DNA from: Microbacterium festucae
Lineage (GTDB): Bacteria; Actinomycetota; Actinomycetes; Actinomycetales; Microbacteriaceae
Assembly: GCF_025421715.1 (NCBI RefSeq)
Contig: NZ_JAOEFC010000002.1
Location: 620,001-684,000, forward strand
DNA length: 64,000 nucleotides
Reading direction: 5' to 3'
Shown here one piece after another: positions 10,980 to 19,001 of the stretch. Within the stretch, counting starts at the first letter, position 1, and each line of letters starts with the position of its first letter. The notes beneath the pieces are model-generated. The model had not been told where the DNA came from. It worked only from the letters and a program-made list of their open reading frames with translations, and did no database searches. The translations under genes were made by a program, and so were the position numbers.

Positions 10980-11060
10980 GCCGCCCCCACCGACAGCATC
11001 CTTCACCCCCTCCCTGCTTTTGTCTGGGCTCGGCGGCCTGTGCGTCCATCCCTCGTGCAT

Positions 11061-11815
11061 TCCGGGTCCCGAACGACCACCTCCCGAGGCCTGAGCCCAC
11101 CCGACGCGACCCCGATCCCCCTGTTCGTGCCTCGAGGTGAGGGTTGTTTCGCACCAGCAGGCGCGCCCCGCGATGCAGGCCAGCAGTGAGATCGGGGTCG
11201 CGTGCGACGGCATCCGGAGCGCTGAGCCGGCCGAATGAGACCCCGAACGCGTGGTGATTCAGCAGGACAACGCCTCACACGCTGCGTCACCCTGTTGGCG
11301 CATGCGGATGCTGCGGGCACAGGGCGCCTCGACACCAGAGCGGCCCGACATCGAATCGGGGTCGCGTGCGACGGCATCCGGGGCGCTGAGCCCACTGAAC
11401 GAGACCCCGAACGCGTGGCGACGGGCCCCGAGAGCGCCGGTCGCCTGCGGCTCCCCCTCGGCGCGCACGGATGCTGCGGGCACAGGGCACCTCGACGCGA
11501 GCGGCCCGACATCGAATCGGAGTCGCGTGCGACCGCATCCCGGGCGCTCAGCCCACCGGACGGGACCCCGAACGCGTGGTGATGGGCCCTGAGAACGTCT
11601 GTCGCCTGCGGCTCCCCCTCGGCGCGCACGGATGCTGCGGGCACGGGGCGCCTAGATGCAGGCGGCCCGACTTTGGAATCGGGGTCTCGAGCGACCGCAT
11701 CCTGAGGGCTGAGGGCGCCGGACGGGACCCCGATCCCCGAGAGGCGCCCCACCCCGGGATCGGAGTCGCGTGCGACGGGCTCTTGAGTGGTGAGGCGGCA
11801 GGACGCGACCCCGAT
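11061..11815 (+). repeat. noncoding array of hairpin modules, ~162-nt period
   Basis: The roughly 980-bp gap between adnA and DUF3107 holds no convincing gene. It carries about six copies of a 55-65-nt module beginning at about 11061, 11191, 11355, 11516, 11678 and 11759. Each module starts near ATCGGGGTCGCG and ends near CGCGACCCCGAT or GACCCCGAACGCG, so the ends can pair as a 9-12-bp stem. Modules at 11191, 11355, 11516 and 11678 are separated by 161-164 nt because a ~97-nt spacer, rich in CTGCGGCTCCCCCTCGGCG and GGATGCTGCGGGCAC, is repeated with them. All copies share one orientation. The open frames crossing the array, on both strands, are repeat-generated. Confidence 0.9.
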
Positions 11816-11904
11816 TCGCCAGCACGCCGCAGGGCGCAGCGGGGGGCGGGTTTCGCTGTGCGCGCACAGGGGCGCGCGGAGGCGACCGTGTCGCCCGGGT
11901 GTCG

Positions 11905-11910
11905 TAGAGT
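11905..11910 (+). promoter_or_regulatory. -10 element TAGAGT upstream of DUF3107
   Basis: TAGAGT is the best -10 match before the DUF3107 gene and would give a leader of about 35 nt containing GGAAAGG. No clear -35 is visible. Confidence 0.45.
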
Positions 11911-11951
11911 CGGAGAGGGCCGCCGGAACCGGCCCGGAAAGGCAGTCACCC

Positions 11952-12176
11952 GTGGAGATCCGCATCGGCATCACGAACACCGCCCGCGAGCTCAGCTTCG
12001 AGTCGGACGAGACCGCCGAGTCGATCCGCACCTCGGTGGCCGCCGCCCTGGAGTCGAAGGCCGCGTTCGTGACCTTCGCCGACGCGAAGGGCAACTCCTA
12101 CATCGTTCCCACCGCGGGCATCGCCTTCGTCGAGGTCGGCACCGACCACTCGCGCCGCGTCGGCTTCGTGGCCTGA
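11952..12176 (+). CDS. DUF3107 family protein
   Basis: Small conserved actinobacterial protein of 74 residues (DUF3107; mycobacterial relatives lie next to rhlE). The sequence EIRIGITN...ELSFESDE...ESIRTSVAAAL and a C-terminal VEVGTDHSRRVGF are the family signatures; it has no signal peptide or membrane helix. The GTG at 11952 is chosen because it begins the conserved domain and has GGAAAGG nine bases upstream; the frame is open further upstream only through the repeat array. It probably shares a transcript with the small membrane protein 8 nt downstream. Function is unknown. Confidence 0.9.
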   Translation: MEIRIGITNTARELSFESDETAESIRTSVAAALESKAAFVTFADAKGNSYIVPTAGIAFVEVGTDHSRRVGFVA

Positions 12177-12184
12177 CCCCACCG

Positions 12185-12475
12185 ATGGACATCATCATCG
12201 CGCTCGTCGTCGGGGCCGCCGCCGGTGGTGTGCTGCACTACCTGCAGCCCGGCCGCGCCTCGCGCGGTGCGGCCCTGGCCCCGGTGCTCGGCGCCCTCGT
12301 CGGCGCGCTGGTGTGGATGATCCTCACGTGGGTCGGGCTCACCACGCTCGACCCGTGGCTGTGGCTGGTGTCGTTCGCGGCGCCGTTCGTCGTCGTCCCG
12401 GCGACGCTGGCGATCCTCGCGCGCACACGCGCCTCGCACGACGCCGCCGAGCGCGTGCGCCTCGGCATCGCCTGA
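12185..12475 (+). CDS. small three-helix membrane protein
   Basis: A 96-residue hydrophobic protein starting MDIIIALVVGAAAGG. Three membrane segments are visible at about 3-20, 29-52 and 57-80, followed by a short basic tail (RTRASHDAAERVR). It begins 8 nt after the DUF3107 stop and is probably cotranscribed. I do not recognise a family. Codon use resembles its neighbours, and the hydrophobic pattern makes a chance frame unlikely. Confidence 0.72.
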   Translation: MDIIIALVVGAAAGGVLHYLQPGRASRGAALAPVLGALVGALVWMILTWVGLTTLDPWLWLVSFAAPFVVVPATLAILARTRASHDAAERVRLGIA

Positions 12476-12526
12476 GGCCCGTTCAGGCCCCCGAGGCACC
12501 CGCACCCGCGGCCCCGCGCCCCCGAC

Positions 12527-13243
12527 TCAGGCGTCGAGGCCGAGCTCGGCCATCCGGCGCGAGTGCGCGGCCAGCAGCTGCGTGAACACCGGCTCGACGC
12601 GCTTCTCCTCCGCGGCGTCCAGCGACTGCGATCGCAGCGCGCCGCGGGCGATCAGCAGCGTGTCGCCGACGAGCCGACGCCCCCACAGCGCCAGCAGCGA
12701 CCGCCACTCGGGGTCGGCGGCGATGGCATCCGTGATGATCGCCGCCAGCGCCTGCCGGTCGTCGTCCTGCCGAAGGATCGCGGCCACGGTGCCCCCGGTC
12801 GAGGCGTAGCTGGCCGACAGGGCCAGGTAGAAGTCGTCGAGCATGCCGGCCGTCAGATGCACCGAGAGCATCGTCTCGAGCGGCCGGGCGCCGTGGGTGG
12901 CACGGCGGAACGCGTCGAGCGGCTCGCGGAACGGGAGCATGATCTCCAGCGCCTCGTCGCCCCGCTCGCGGATGACCGCCACGAGTGCCTGATGCTTGGC
13001 GAGGGCCGCACCGGCGGCACGCGAGAGCGACTCCTTCGAGGCGAGCTCGGGGGTCGGGGCGATCAGCGCGCTCAACGTCTCGAAGTAGCCCAGCTGCAGG
13101 TAGGCGGCCTGACCGAGGAACGTGTCGATCTCGGGCGCCAGCTCTTCGAAGTCGACGCGGCGCACGTCGCCGAAGTCGCCGCGCGAACGCAGCTTCAACG
13201 TGCCCGCCGCGGGGCGCTTGCGCTGCCAGAACCAGGTGACCAC
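12527..13243 (-). CDS. ferritin-like fold protein (MiaE-like family)
   Basis: A 238-residue, mostly helical protein of the actinobacterial ferritin-like group related to tRNA-(ms2io6A) hydroxylase MiaE (Pfam tRNA_MiaE_2 type). Family-like segments are LGQAAYLQLGYFETL near residue 43 and HLTAGMLDDFYLALS near 130. Its place just upstream of, and divergent from, a RhlE-like DEAD-box helicase copies the mycobacterial Rv3210c-rhlE pair and supports the assignment. Enzymatic activity is not established. The start is the GTG at 13243, six bases after a perfect TAGGCT element. Confidence 0.8.
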   Translation of the reverse strand: MVTWFWQRKRPAAGTLKLRSRGDFGDVRRVDFEELAPEIDTFLGQAAYLQLGYFETLSALIAPTPELASKESLSRAAGAALAKHQALVAVIRERGDEALEIMLPFREPLDAFRRATHGARPLETMLSVHLTAGMLDDFYLALSASYASTGGTVAAILRQDDDRQALAAIITDAIAADPEWRSLLALWGRRLVGDTLLIARGALRSQSLDAAEEKRVEPVFTQLLAAHSRRMAELGLDA

Positions 13244-13249
13244 GCGTAC

Positions 13250-13255
13250 AGCCTA
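13250..13255 (-). promoter_or_regulatory. -10 element TAGGCT, leaderless promoter
   Basis: Minus-strand TAGGCT, then gtacgc, then the GTG start of the ferritin-like gene: an exact six-base spacing. Confidence 0.65.
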
Positions 13256-13299
13256 GGTGCAGGCGCGCGCCCCTCCCCGGCTTCCCGGTGCCGCTCGGG

Positions 13300-13305
13300 T
13301 AGGCT
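13300..13305 (+). promoter_or_regulatory. -10 element TAGGCT of the DEAD-box helicase gene
   Basis: TAGGCT predicts a transcript start near 13312 and a leader of about 88 nt before the helicase ATG, unlike the leaderless genes around it. RNA-helicase leaders are often regulated, but I see no defined structure here. Confidence 0.5.
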
Positions 13306-13399
13306 GGTGCGGTCCCGGCGTCGGATCGGGACCACCGCGCCTGTGGCTCAGCGAAGGGCGTGGACCCACTCATCGGCGGCTTCGCCCCGCCAGACAGGC

Positions 13400-14908
13400 A
13401 TGGACACCGTGACGACTTTCGTCGAACTCGGCGTCGACCAGGACATCGTCGACGCTCTCTCCGCCCGCGGCATCGTGGATGCTTTCCCGATCCAGGAGCA
13501 GACCATCCCGCTGGGTCTTCCCGGGCAGGACATCATCGGCCAGGCCAAGACCGGCACCGGCAAGACCTTCGGCTTCGGCATCCCCGTCGTGCAGCGTCTG
13601 GGTCTCGACCCCGCTCCCGGCGTGAAGGCGCTCATCGTCGTGCCGACGCGCGAGCTCGCCGTCCAGGTCTACGAAGACATGGACATGCTGACCAAGAACC
13701 GCTCGACCAGCGTCGTCGCGATCTACGGCGGCAAGGCCTACGAGGGCCAGATCGACCAGCTCAAGGCCGGCGCGCAGATCGTCGTCGGCACGCCCGGTCG
13801 CCTCATCGACCTCAACAACCAGCGCCTGCTCGACCTCAGCAACGCGACCGAGGTCGTGCTCGACGAGGCCGACAAGATGCTCGACCTCGGCTTCCTCCCC
13901 GACATCGAGAAGATCATCCAGAAGGTCTCGCAGGTGCGGCACACGCAGCTGTTCTCGGCGACGATGCCCGGGCCGATCGTCGCCCTCGCGCGCCGGTTCA
14001 TGACCAACCCCATCCACATCCGCGCGACCGACCCCGACGAGGGTCTCACGCAGGCCAACATCAAGCACCTCGTCTACCGGGCCCACTCGCTCGACAAGGA
14101 CGAGGTCATCGCCCGCATCCTGCAGGCCGAGGGCCGCGGCAAGACCGTCATCTTCACGCGCACCAAGCGCGCCGCCCAGAAGCTCGTCGACGAGCTCACC
14201 GACCGTGGCTTCAACGCCGGCGCCGTGCACGGCGACATGAGCCAGGAGGCGCGCGAGCGCTCGATGGCCGCCTTCAAGGCCGGCAAGCGCGATGTGCTCA
14301 TCGCCACCGACGTGGCCGCCCGCGGCATCGACGTCGACGACGTGACCCACGTGATCAACCACACCATCCCCGACGACGAGAAGACCTACCTGCACCGCGC
14401 CGGCCGCACCGGCCGCGCCGGCAAGACCGGCATCGCGGTCACCTTCGTCGACTGGGAGGACCTGCACAAGTGGGCCCTCATCAACCGCGCCCTCGAGTTC
14501 GGCCAGCCCGAGCCCGTCGAGACCTACTCGTCGAGCCCGCACCTGTTCGAAGACCTCGACATCCCCGCCGGCACCAAGGGCCGCATCGGCAAGGCCCCCA
14601 AGACCGAGACCGTACGCGTGGCACGCCCCGAGCGCGCCGCCGACGTCGCCGAGGCCGGCACCGACGAGGGCGGCACCCGCCGTCGCCGCCGCCGCTCCAA
14701 CGCGAGCAAGGTCGGCGCTTCGTTCGAGGGCACCGCCGAGGGCACGTCCACCGACGAGAGCACGACGGATGCCGCCGCCCGCGGCGCCGACGGTGCGGGC
14801 ACCCACGACGGTGCCGGGTCGGAGCACCACGACGGCAAGCCGGCCCCGGCACGCCGTCGCCGCCGTCGCCGTCGCGGCACCGGTTCGGGCGCCCCCGCGG
14901 GGGCCTGA
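13400..14908 (+). CDS. DEAD-box ATP-dependent RNA helicase
   Basis: RNA helicase of the RhlE/CsdA type, 502 residues. It shows the Q motif (AFPIQEQTIP, about 25-35), Walker A (AKTGTGKT, near 48), DEAD box (VLDEADKM, near 155), SAT (LFSATMPGP) and the arginine-finger motif HRAGRTGRAG near 340. The C-terminal 110 residues are low-complexity with two Arg-rich tracts (near 430 and at the end), typical of RNA-binding tails of actinobacterial helicases. ATG 13400 is used; a GTG three codons later is a possible alternative, since no strong ribosome binding site decides. It probably remodels RNA or ribosomal intermediates in the cytoplasm. Confidence 0.93.
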   Translation: MDTVTTFVELGVDQDIVDALSARGIVDAFPIQEQTIPLGLPGQDIIGQAKTGTGKTFGFGIPVVQRLGLDPAPGVKALIVVPTRELAVQVYEDMDMLTKNRSTSVVAIYGGKAYEGQIDQLKAGAQIVVGTPGRLIDLNNQRLLDLSNATEVVLDEADKMLDLGFLPDIEKIIQKVSQVRHTQLFSATMPGPIVALARRFMTNPIHIRATDPDEGLTQANIKHLVYRAHSLDKDEVIARILQAEGRGKTVIFTRTKRAAQKLVDELTDRGFNAGAVHGDMSQEARERSMAAFKAGKRDVLIATDVAARGIDVDDVTHVINHTIPDDEKTYLHRAGRTGRAGKTGIAVTFVDWEDLHKWALINRALEFGQPEPVETYSSSPHLFEDLDIPAGTKGRIGKAPKTETVRVARPERAADVAEAGTDEGGTRRRRRRSNASKVGASFEGTAEGTSTDESTTDAAARGADGAGTHDGAGSEHHDGKPAPARRRRRRRRGTGSGAPAGA

Positions 14909-15032
14909 GCCTCGTCGCCGCCGCGACGCGCGTCGTCACGGTGTCGCCAGGGTGTCGCGGGGGTGCGCGCAGGCTCGCTAGTGTGCGTCTATACGGCTTC
15001 CCCCGCCGTCTCCTTTCGAGAAAGGCACACAC

Positions 15033-15449
15033 GTGCGACTCATCGACGCGACCGTCGAATATCAGGGCTTCTGGGGCTCCTTCTGGGACCTCATCTGGTG
15101 GTTCCTGTGGGCGTTCATCTTCATCTCCTACCTGTTCGCGCTGTTCGCGATCATCGGAGACCTCTTCCGCGACCGCAAGCTCAGCGGCGGCTGGAAGGCG
15201 GTGTGGATCTTCTTCCTCATCTTCTTCCCGATCATCACCGCACTGGTGTACCTGATCGCCCGCGGCAGCGGCATGGGCGAGCGCGCGGCCACCGAGGCGC
15301 AGAAGTACAAGTCGGCGCAGGACGACTACATCAAGCAGGTGGCCGGAACGAGCCCGTCCGAGGAGATCGCCAAGGCGAAGTCGCTCCTCGACGCCGGCAC
15401 GATCTCGCAGGCCGAGTACGACGCCCTCAAGGCGAAGGCCCTGGCCTGA
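15033..15449 (+). CDS. PLDc_N/SHOCT domain membrane protein
   Basis: A 138-residue protein with an aromatic-rich membrane segment at about 17-42, a second helix at about 53-75, and a C-terminal SHOCT helix pair at about 107-138 (EEIAKAKSLLDAGTISQAEY). The two helices resemble the phospholipase-D-nuclease N-terminal module but no nuclease follows. The GTG at 15033 has gagAAAGG upstream at good spacing, and TAGTGT at 14979 is a plausible -10. SHOCT domains are thought to mediate oligomerisation. Exact role unknown. Confidence 0.85.
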   Translation: MRLIDATVEYQGFWGSFWDLIWWFLWAFIFISYLFALFAIIGDLFRDRKLSGGWKAVWIFFLIFFPIITALVYLIARGSGMGERAATEAQKYKSAQDDYIKQVAGTSPSEEIAKAKSLLDAGTISQAEYDALKAKALA

Positions 15450-15477
15450 TCACGGCCCCGGCCTGATCGACCACGCG

Positions 15478-15514
15478 GCGCCCTCGTCCTCCCTCAGGGG
15501 AAGACGGGGGCGCT
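15478..15514. terminator. imperfect hairpin between convergent genes
   Basis: GCGCCCTCGTC and GACGGGGGCGC can pair with one mismatch around a ~13-nt loop. It follows the SHOCT gene and overlaps the last codons of the PHP gene, so it could end transcription from both sides. No U-tract. Confidence 0.4.
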
Positions 15515-16366
15515 GCCGTGTGCGGCGGCGATGATCCGCTCCACCATCGCGACGTCGGTGGTGAACTCCCCCGGCAGGTTGGGCTTGCCGGCGCCGTGAT
15601 AGTCGCTGGACCCGGTGACGATGAGGTCGTGCCGCTCGACGATCTCCCGCAGCACCGCCACCTGCTCAGGGCGGTTCTCGCGGTGGCCGAGCTCGAACCC
15701 GCCGAGGCCTGCGTCGATCATGCGGCGCAGCAGGCCGACCGGCAGCAGTCCCGCCCGCCCGGCGGGGTGGGCGATGATCGGCACGCCACCGGCCTCGGCC
15801 ACCGCCGCCACCGCCGTGACCGGATCGGGCGCGTAGAGGTCGACGTAGTAGTCGCCGGAGGGGTGCAGGATGCCGGCGAACGCCTCGCCCCGGTCGGCGA
15901 CGATGCCGCCCGCCACCAGCGCGTCGGCGATGTGGGGCCGCCCCACGGTGGCACCCACCGCGGTCTGGGCGAGGATGTCATCCCACGACACGGCGTAGTC
16001 GCGGCCGATGCGGCTGGCCATCTCCTGCGCACGCGTGAGACGCGACGAGCGGATGCGGTCGGTGAGGGCGCGCAGGGCGGCGTCGTCGGGATCGAAGAGG
16101 TAGGCCAGCACGTGGACGCTCCGCCACTCGTGCCGGGCTGAGAGCTCCATGCCGGGGAGGAAGGTCATCCCCAGCGACACGGTCGCCTCGGCCGCCTCCG
16201 CCCACCCGGCCGTGGTGTCGTGGTCGGTGAGGGCCATCGTGCGCAGGCCGTGACGGTGCGCGGCGGCCACGACCGCCGCCGGCGGCTCGGTGCCGTCGGA
16301 GTGATCGGAATGCAGATGCAGGTCGCAGGGTCCGCTCACGCGTGCGGACGGCGCGGTGCTCGGCAT
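15494..16366 (-). CDS. PHP-domain metal-dependent phosphoesterase
   Basis: A 290-residue stand-alone PHP (polymerase and histidinol phosphatase) protein of the YciV/TrpH type; relatives hydrolyse 3',5'-nucleotide bisphosphates or act as short-oligonucleotide exonucleases. Metal ligands are visible in order: DLHLHSDHSDG (15-25), LTDHDTT near 48, GMELSARHE near 75, IAHPAG near 200 and GSSDYHG near 258. Length fits the single-domain family. The ATG at 16366 lies six bases after TACGCT. It is divergent from the membrane EEP-fold gene. Which natural substrate it uses cannot be told. Confidence 0.9.
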   Translation of the reverse strand: MPSTAPSARVSGPCDLHLHSDHSDGTEPPAAVVAAAHRHGLRTMALTDHDTTAGWAEAAEATVSLGMTFLPGMELSARHEWRSVHVLAYLFDPDDAALRALTDRIRSSRLTRAQEMASRIGRDYAVSWDDILAQTAVGATVGRPHIADALVAGGIVADRGEAFAGILHPSGDYYVDLYAPDPVTAVAAVAEAGGVPIIAHPAGRAGLLPVGLLRRMIDAGLGGFELGHRENRPEQVAVLREIVERHDLIVTGSSDYHGAGKPNLPGEFTTDVAMVERIIAAAHGSAPVFP

Positions 16367-16372
16367 CCTCCG

Positions 16373-16378
16373 AGCGTA
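16373..16378 (-). promoter_or_regulatory. -10 element TACGCT, leaderless promoter
   Basis: Minus-strand TACGCT, cggagg, ATG of the PHP gene. The GGAGG directly touches the ATG and is too close to act as a normal ribosome binding site. Confidence 0.6.
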
Positions 16379-16430
16379 TCCGAGGCCCCCGCGCGGTGGC
16401 GCGTCCCAGCATCCTCCAGGCTCGCTCGCC

Positions 16431-16436
16431 TAGGCT
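16431..16436 (+). promoter_or_regulatory. -10 element TAGGCT, leaderless promoter
   Basis: TAGGCT is followed by seven bases and the GTG at 16444. It decides the start of the EEP-fold gene, whose frame is open about 100 nt further upstream. Confidence 0.6.
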
Positions 16437-16443
16437 CGTGGGC

Positions 16444-17478
16444 GTGCTGCGACTGATCGGGATCCTCGTGACGCTGGTCGCGGCGATGGCCGCCGCGGTG
16501 ATCACCTGGCCGCAGTTCTTCCGCCTCGAGCAGGTGGCCCCGATCGCGCAGATCGTCGCACTGCGGGCGGGCGTGGTGCTGGGAGCGCTGGCCGTGGCGG
16601 TCGTCTTCCTGCTGCTGTGCCTGGCCCGGCCGCTGCGCGCGTTCGCCGGCGCGATCGTCACCATCGCTCTGCTGACCGCGGCCGCCAACGGCGCGATCCT
16701 GCTGGTGCGCGGCACCGGCACCGACAGCCTCCCCGACAAGGATGCCGGCAGCATCCGCGTGCTCACCTGGAACACCGCGGGGGCTGCCACCGACCCGACG
16801 ACGATCGCCCAGGCGGCCGTCGCCATGCAGGCCGACATCATCGCGCTGCCCGAGACGACGCTGGAAGCCGGCACCCAGGTGGCCGTCACCATGCGCGAGA
16901 TGGGCCACCCGATGTGGGCGCACCACGAGAGCTATCAAGACCGCGAGGGCTACGAGGAGTGGGCGGCCAACTCGACCACCCTGCTCATCTCCCCCGACCT
17001 CGGCGACTACGCCGTGGTGCAGTCCACCTCCGACGGCACCACCGGCACCTCGCGCCTGCCGAGCGTCGTGGCCATGCCGGTCAGCGGCTCGGGCCCCGTG
17101 GTCGTCGTCGCCCACGCGGTGGCGCCGCGCCCGCAGGCGATGGGCGACTGGAGCCAGGACCTGCAGTGGCTGGCCGACCAGTGCGGCACCGACGATGTGA
17201 TCATGGCGGGCGATTTCAACGCCACCGTCGACCACATGCAGCGCCTCGGCGTCGACGGCGGCACGCTCGGCCGGTGCAGCGACGCGGCCCAGCAGACCGG
17301 CAACGGCGGGGTGGGCACCTGGAACACCGCCTGGCCGAAGCTGCTGGGCGCGCCGATCGATCACGTGCTCGCGACGAAGGCCTGGCGCCCGTCGGGCTCG
17401 GTCGTGCTCTCGGGGCTCGACGACGCCGGCAGCGACCACCGCCCGCTCGTCGTGCAGCTCGAGCCGGCCGCCCCGTAG
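16444..17478 (+). CDS. membrane-anchored endonuclease/exonuclease/phosphatase-fold protein
   Basis: A 344-residue protein with three N-terminal membrane helices (about 3-22, 35-58, 66-88) and an extracytoplasmic EEP (DNase I-like) domain. Catalytic motifs are in order: LTWNT (Asn, near 107), LPETT (Glu, near 137), AGDFNAT (Asp/Asn, near 256), PIDHVL and SDHRPL (Asp-His, near 332). The fold is shared by nucleases, phosphatases and sphingomyelinases, so the substrate is open; the topology suggests an outside target. The GTG at 16444 is chosen from the -10 position; a GTG two codons earlier is possible. Confidence 0.87.
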   Translation: MLRLIGILVTLVAAMAAAVITWPQFFRLEQVAPIAQIVALRAGVVLGALAVAVVFLLLCLARPLRAFAGAIVTIALLTAAANGAILLVRGTGTDSLPDKDAGSIRVLTWNTAGAATDPTTIAQAAVAMQADIIALPETTLEAGTQVAVTMREMGHPMWAHHESYQDREGYEEWAANSTTLLISPDLGDYAVVQSTSDGTTGTSRLPSVVAMPVSGSGPVVVVAHAVAPRPQAMGDWSQDLQWLADQCGTDDVIMAGDFNATVDHMQRLGVDGGTLGRCSDAAQQTGNGGVGTWNTAWPKLLGAPIDHVLATKAWRPSGSVVLSGLDDAGSDHRPLVVQLEPAAP

Positions 17479-17558
17479 GCCGCTCATCCGACGCCTCCGC
17501 TCGGGCCGTCGCCCGCGACCCCGCACCATGAGGGGCCCGCGAGTGGAAGACTGGACGC

Positions 17559-19001
17559 ATGAGCACGAGCGAGAGCGACACGATCGCGACCGAGGCGACC
17601 ACGCAGGCGCCGCAGACCTCGAACCGCAAGCAGCCCTTCCCGCAGGGGTTCCTCGACACGATCTCGACGGGCTGGGCCGATCGCCCCGACCTCGCACCGC
17701 CCACGCGCGCGCAGGCGCCCTACGCCGCGGCGCGCCGCGCAGCCCTGTCGCGTGCCTTCCCCGGCGACCGCCTCGTGGTGCCCGCGGGCGGCTACAAGCA
17801 GCGCTCCAACGACACCGACTACCCGTTCCGCGCGCACTCCGCCTTAGCGCACCTCACCGGCTGGGGCGCCGACGCGGTGCCCGACTCGGTGCTCGTGTTC
17901 GATCCCCGCGAGGATGCCGACGGCGAGCCCGGCCACGACGTCACGCTCTACCTGCGCGAGCGCGCCGACCGCACGACCCCGGAGTTCTACGGCGACGCGA
18001 CGATCGGCGAGTTCTGGATCGGCCCCCGCCCGTCGCTGGCCGGTGTGGCCGCCGAGCTGGGCATCCCCACCGCGCACATCGACGGGTTCGCCGGCGCCGA
18101 CGGCGACCGGGTGCTCGACGACGACACCGACCTCACCCGCACCGTGTCCGAGCTGCGGCTCGTGAAGGACGAGTACGAGATCGCCCAGATGCGCCTGGCC
18201 GTCGAGGTCACCGGGCGCGGCTTCGACGACATCGTCGCCGACCTCCCCCGCATCATCGCCACCCCGCGCGGCGAACGCGCTGTGGAGGGCGTGTTCCACC
18301 ACCGCGCCCGCACCGAGGGCAACGGCGAGGGCTACGACACGATCGCCGCGTCGGGGCCGCACGCGTGCTACCTGCACTGGACCCGCAACGACGGCGCCGT
18401 CGTGCCCGGCGACCTCATCCTCGTCGACGCCGGCGTCGAGGTCGACAGCCTCTACACCGCCGACATCACCCGCACCCTCCCCGTCTCGGGCACCTTCACG
18501 CCCATCCAGCGCACGATCTACGAGACCGTGCGCGAGGCCGCCGACGCGGCTTTCGCCGCGGCGCGGCCGGGTGTGACCTTCCGCAGCATCCACGAGGCCG
18601 CGATGGGCGTCATCGCCCAGCGCGTGGCCGACTGGGGCCTGCTGCCGGTGACGGCCGCCGAAGCCCTCGACGCCGAGCGCGGCGGGCAGCACCGCCGCTA
18701 CATGGTGCACGGCACGAGCCACCACCTCGGCATCGACGTGCACGACTGCGCGCAGGCGCGGCGCGAGATGTACTACGACGGCATCCTCGAGCCCGGAATG
18801 GTGTTCACCATCGAGCCGGGGCTCTACTTCCAGATCGACGACCTCACCGTGCCCGAGGAGTACCGCGGCATCGGGGTGCGCATCGAGGACGACGTGCTGA
18901 TGACCGCCGACGGCCCCGTCAACCTGTCGGCCGACATCCCGCGCACCGCCGACGAGGTCGAGGCGTGGATCGCCCGGCTGTCCCCGGGCGCCGGCGCGTG
19001 A
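17559..19001 (+). CDS. pepP: Xaa-Pro aminopeptidase (M24B, aminopeptidase P)
   Basis: A 480-residue dimetal aminopeptidase that removes N-terminal residues before proline. The N-terminal creatinase-like domain (about 50-180) includes FRAHSALAHLTGW, and the pita-bread domain carries the metal ligands: Asp pair in VDAGVEVDSLYTADITRT (near 290-300), His in GTSHHLGIDVHD (near 387), Glu in TIEPGLYF (near 418) and Glu in GVRIEDD (near 441). No signal peptide. The ATG at 17559 lies six bases after AAGACT, a weak match to the window's leaderless pattern. Its stop overlaps the next gene as GTGA. Confidence 0.94.
   Translation: MSTSESDTIATEATTQAPQTSNRKQPFPQGFLDTISTGWADRPDLAPPTRAQAPYAAARRAALSRAFPGDRLVVPAGGYKQRSNDTDYPFRAHSALAHLTGWGADAVPDSVLVFDPREDADGEPGHDVTLYLRERADRTTPEFYGDATIGEFWIGPRPSLAGVAAELGIPTAHIDGFAGADGDRVLDDDTDLTRTVSELRLVKDEYEIAQMRLAVEVTGRGFDDIVADLPRIIATPRGERAVEGVFHHRARTEGNGEGYDTIAASGPHACYLHWTRNDGAVVPGDLILVDAGVEVDSLYTADITRTLPVSGTFTPIQRTIYETVREAADAAFAAARPGVTFRSIHEAAMGVIAQRVADWGLLPVTAAEALDAERGGQHRRYMVHGTSHHLGIDVHDCAQARREMYYDGILEPGMVFTIEPGLYFQIDDLTVPEEYRGIGVRIEDDVLMTADGPVNLSADIPRTADEVEAWIARLSPGAGA

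Noticed and set aside
11191..11758. CRISPR-like periodicity
   Set aside because: The units are 55-65 nt, the spacers of ~97 nt are themselves repeated, and no cas gene is nearby.
11003..12094. 363-codon minus-strand frame across the 11-kb repeat array
   Set aside because: Its translation is a set of repeats (PSHATPI-like) made by the DNA modules, and it begins inside the antisense of DUF3107. Shorter plus-strand frames there have the same origin.
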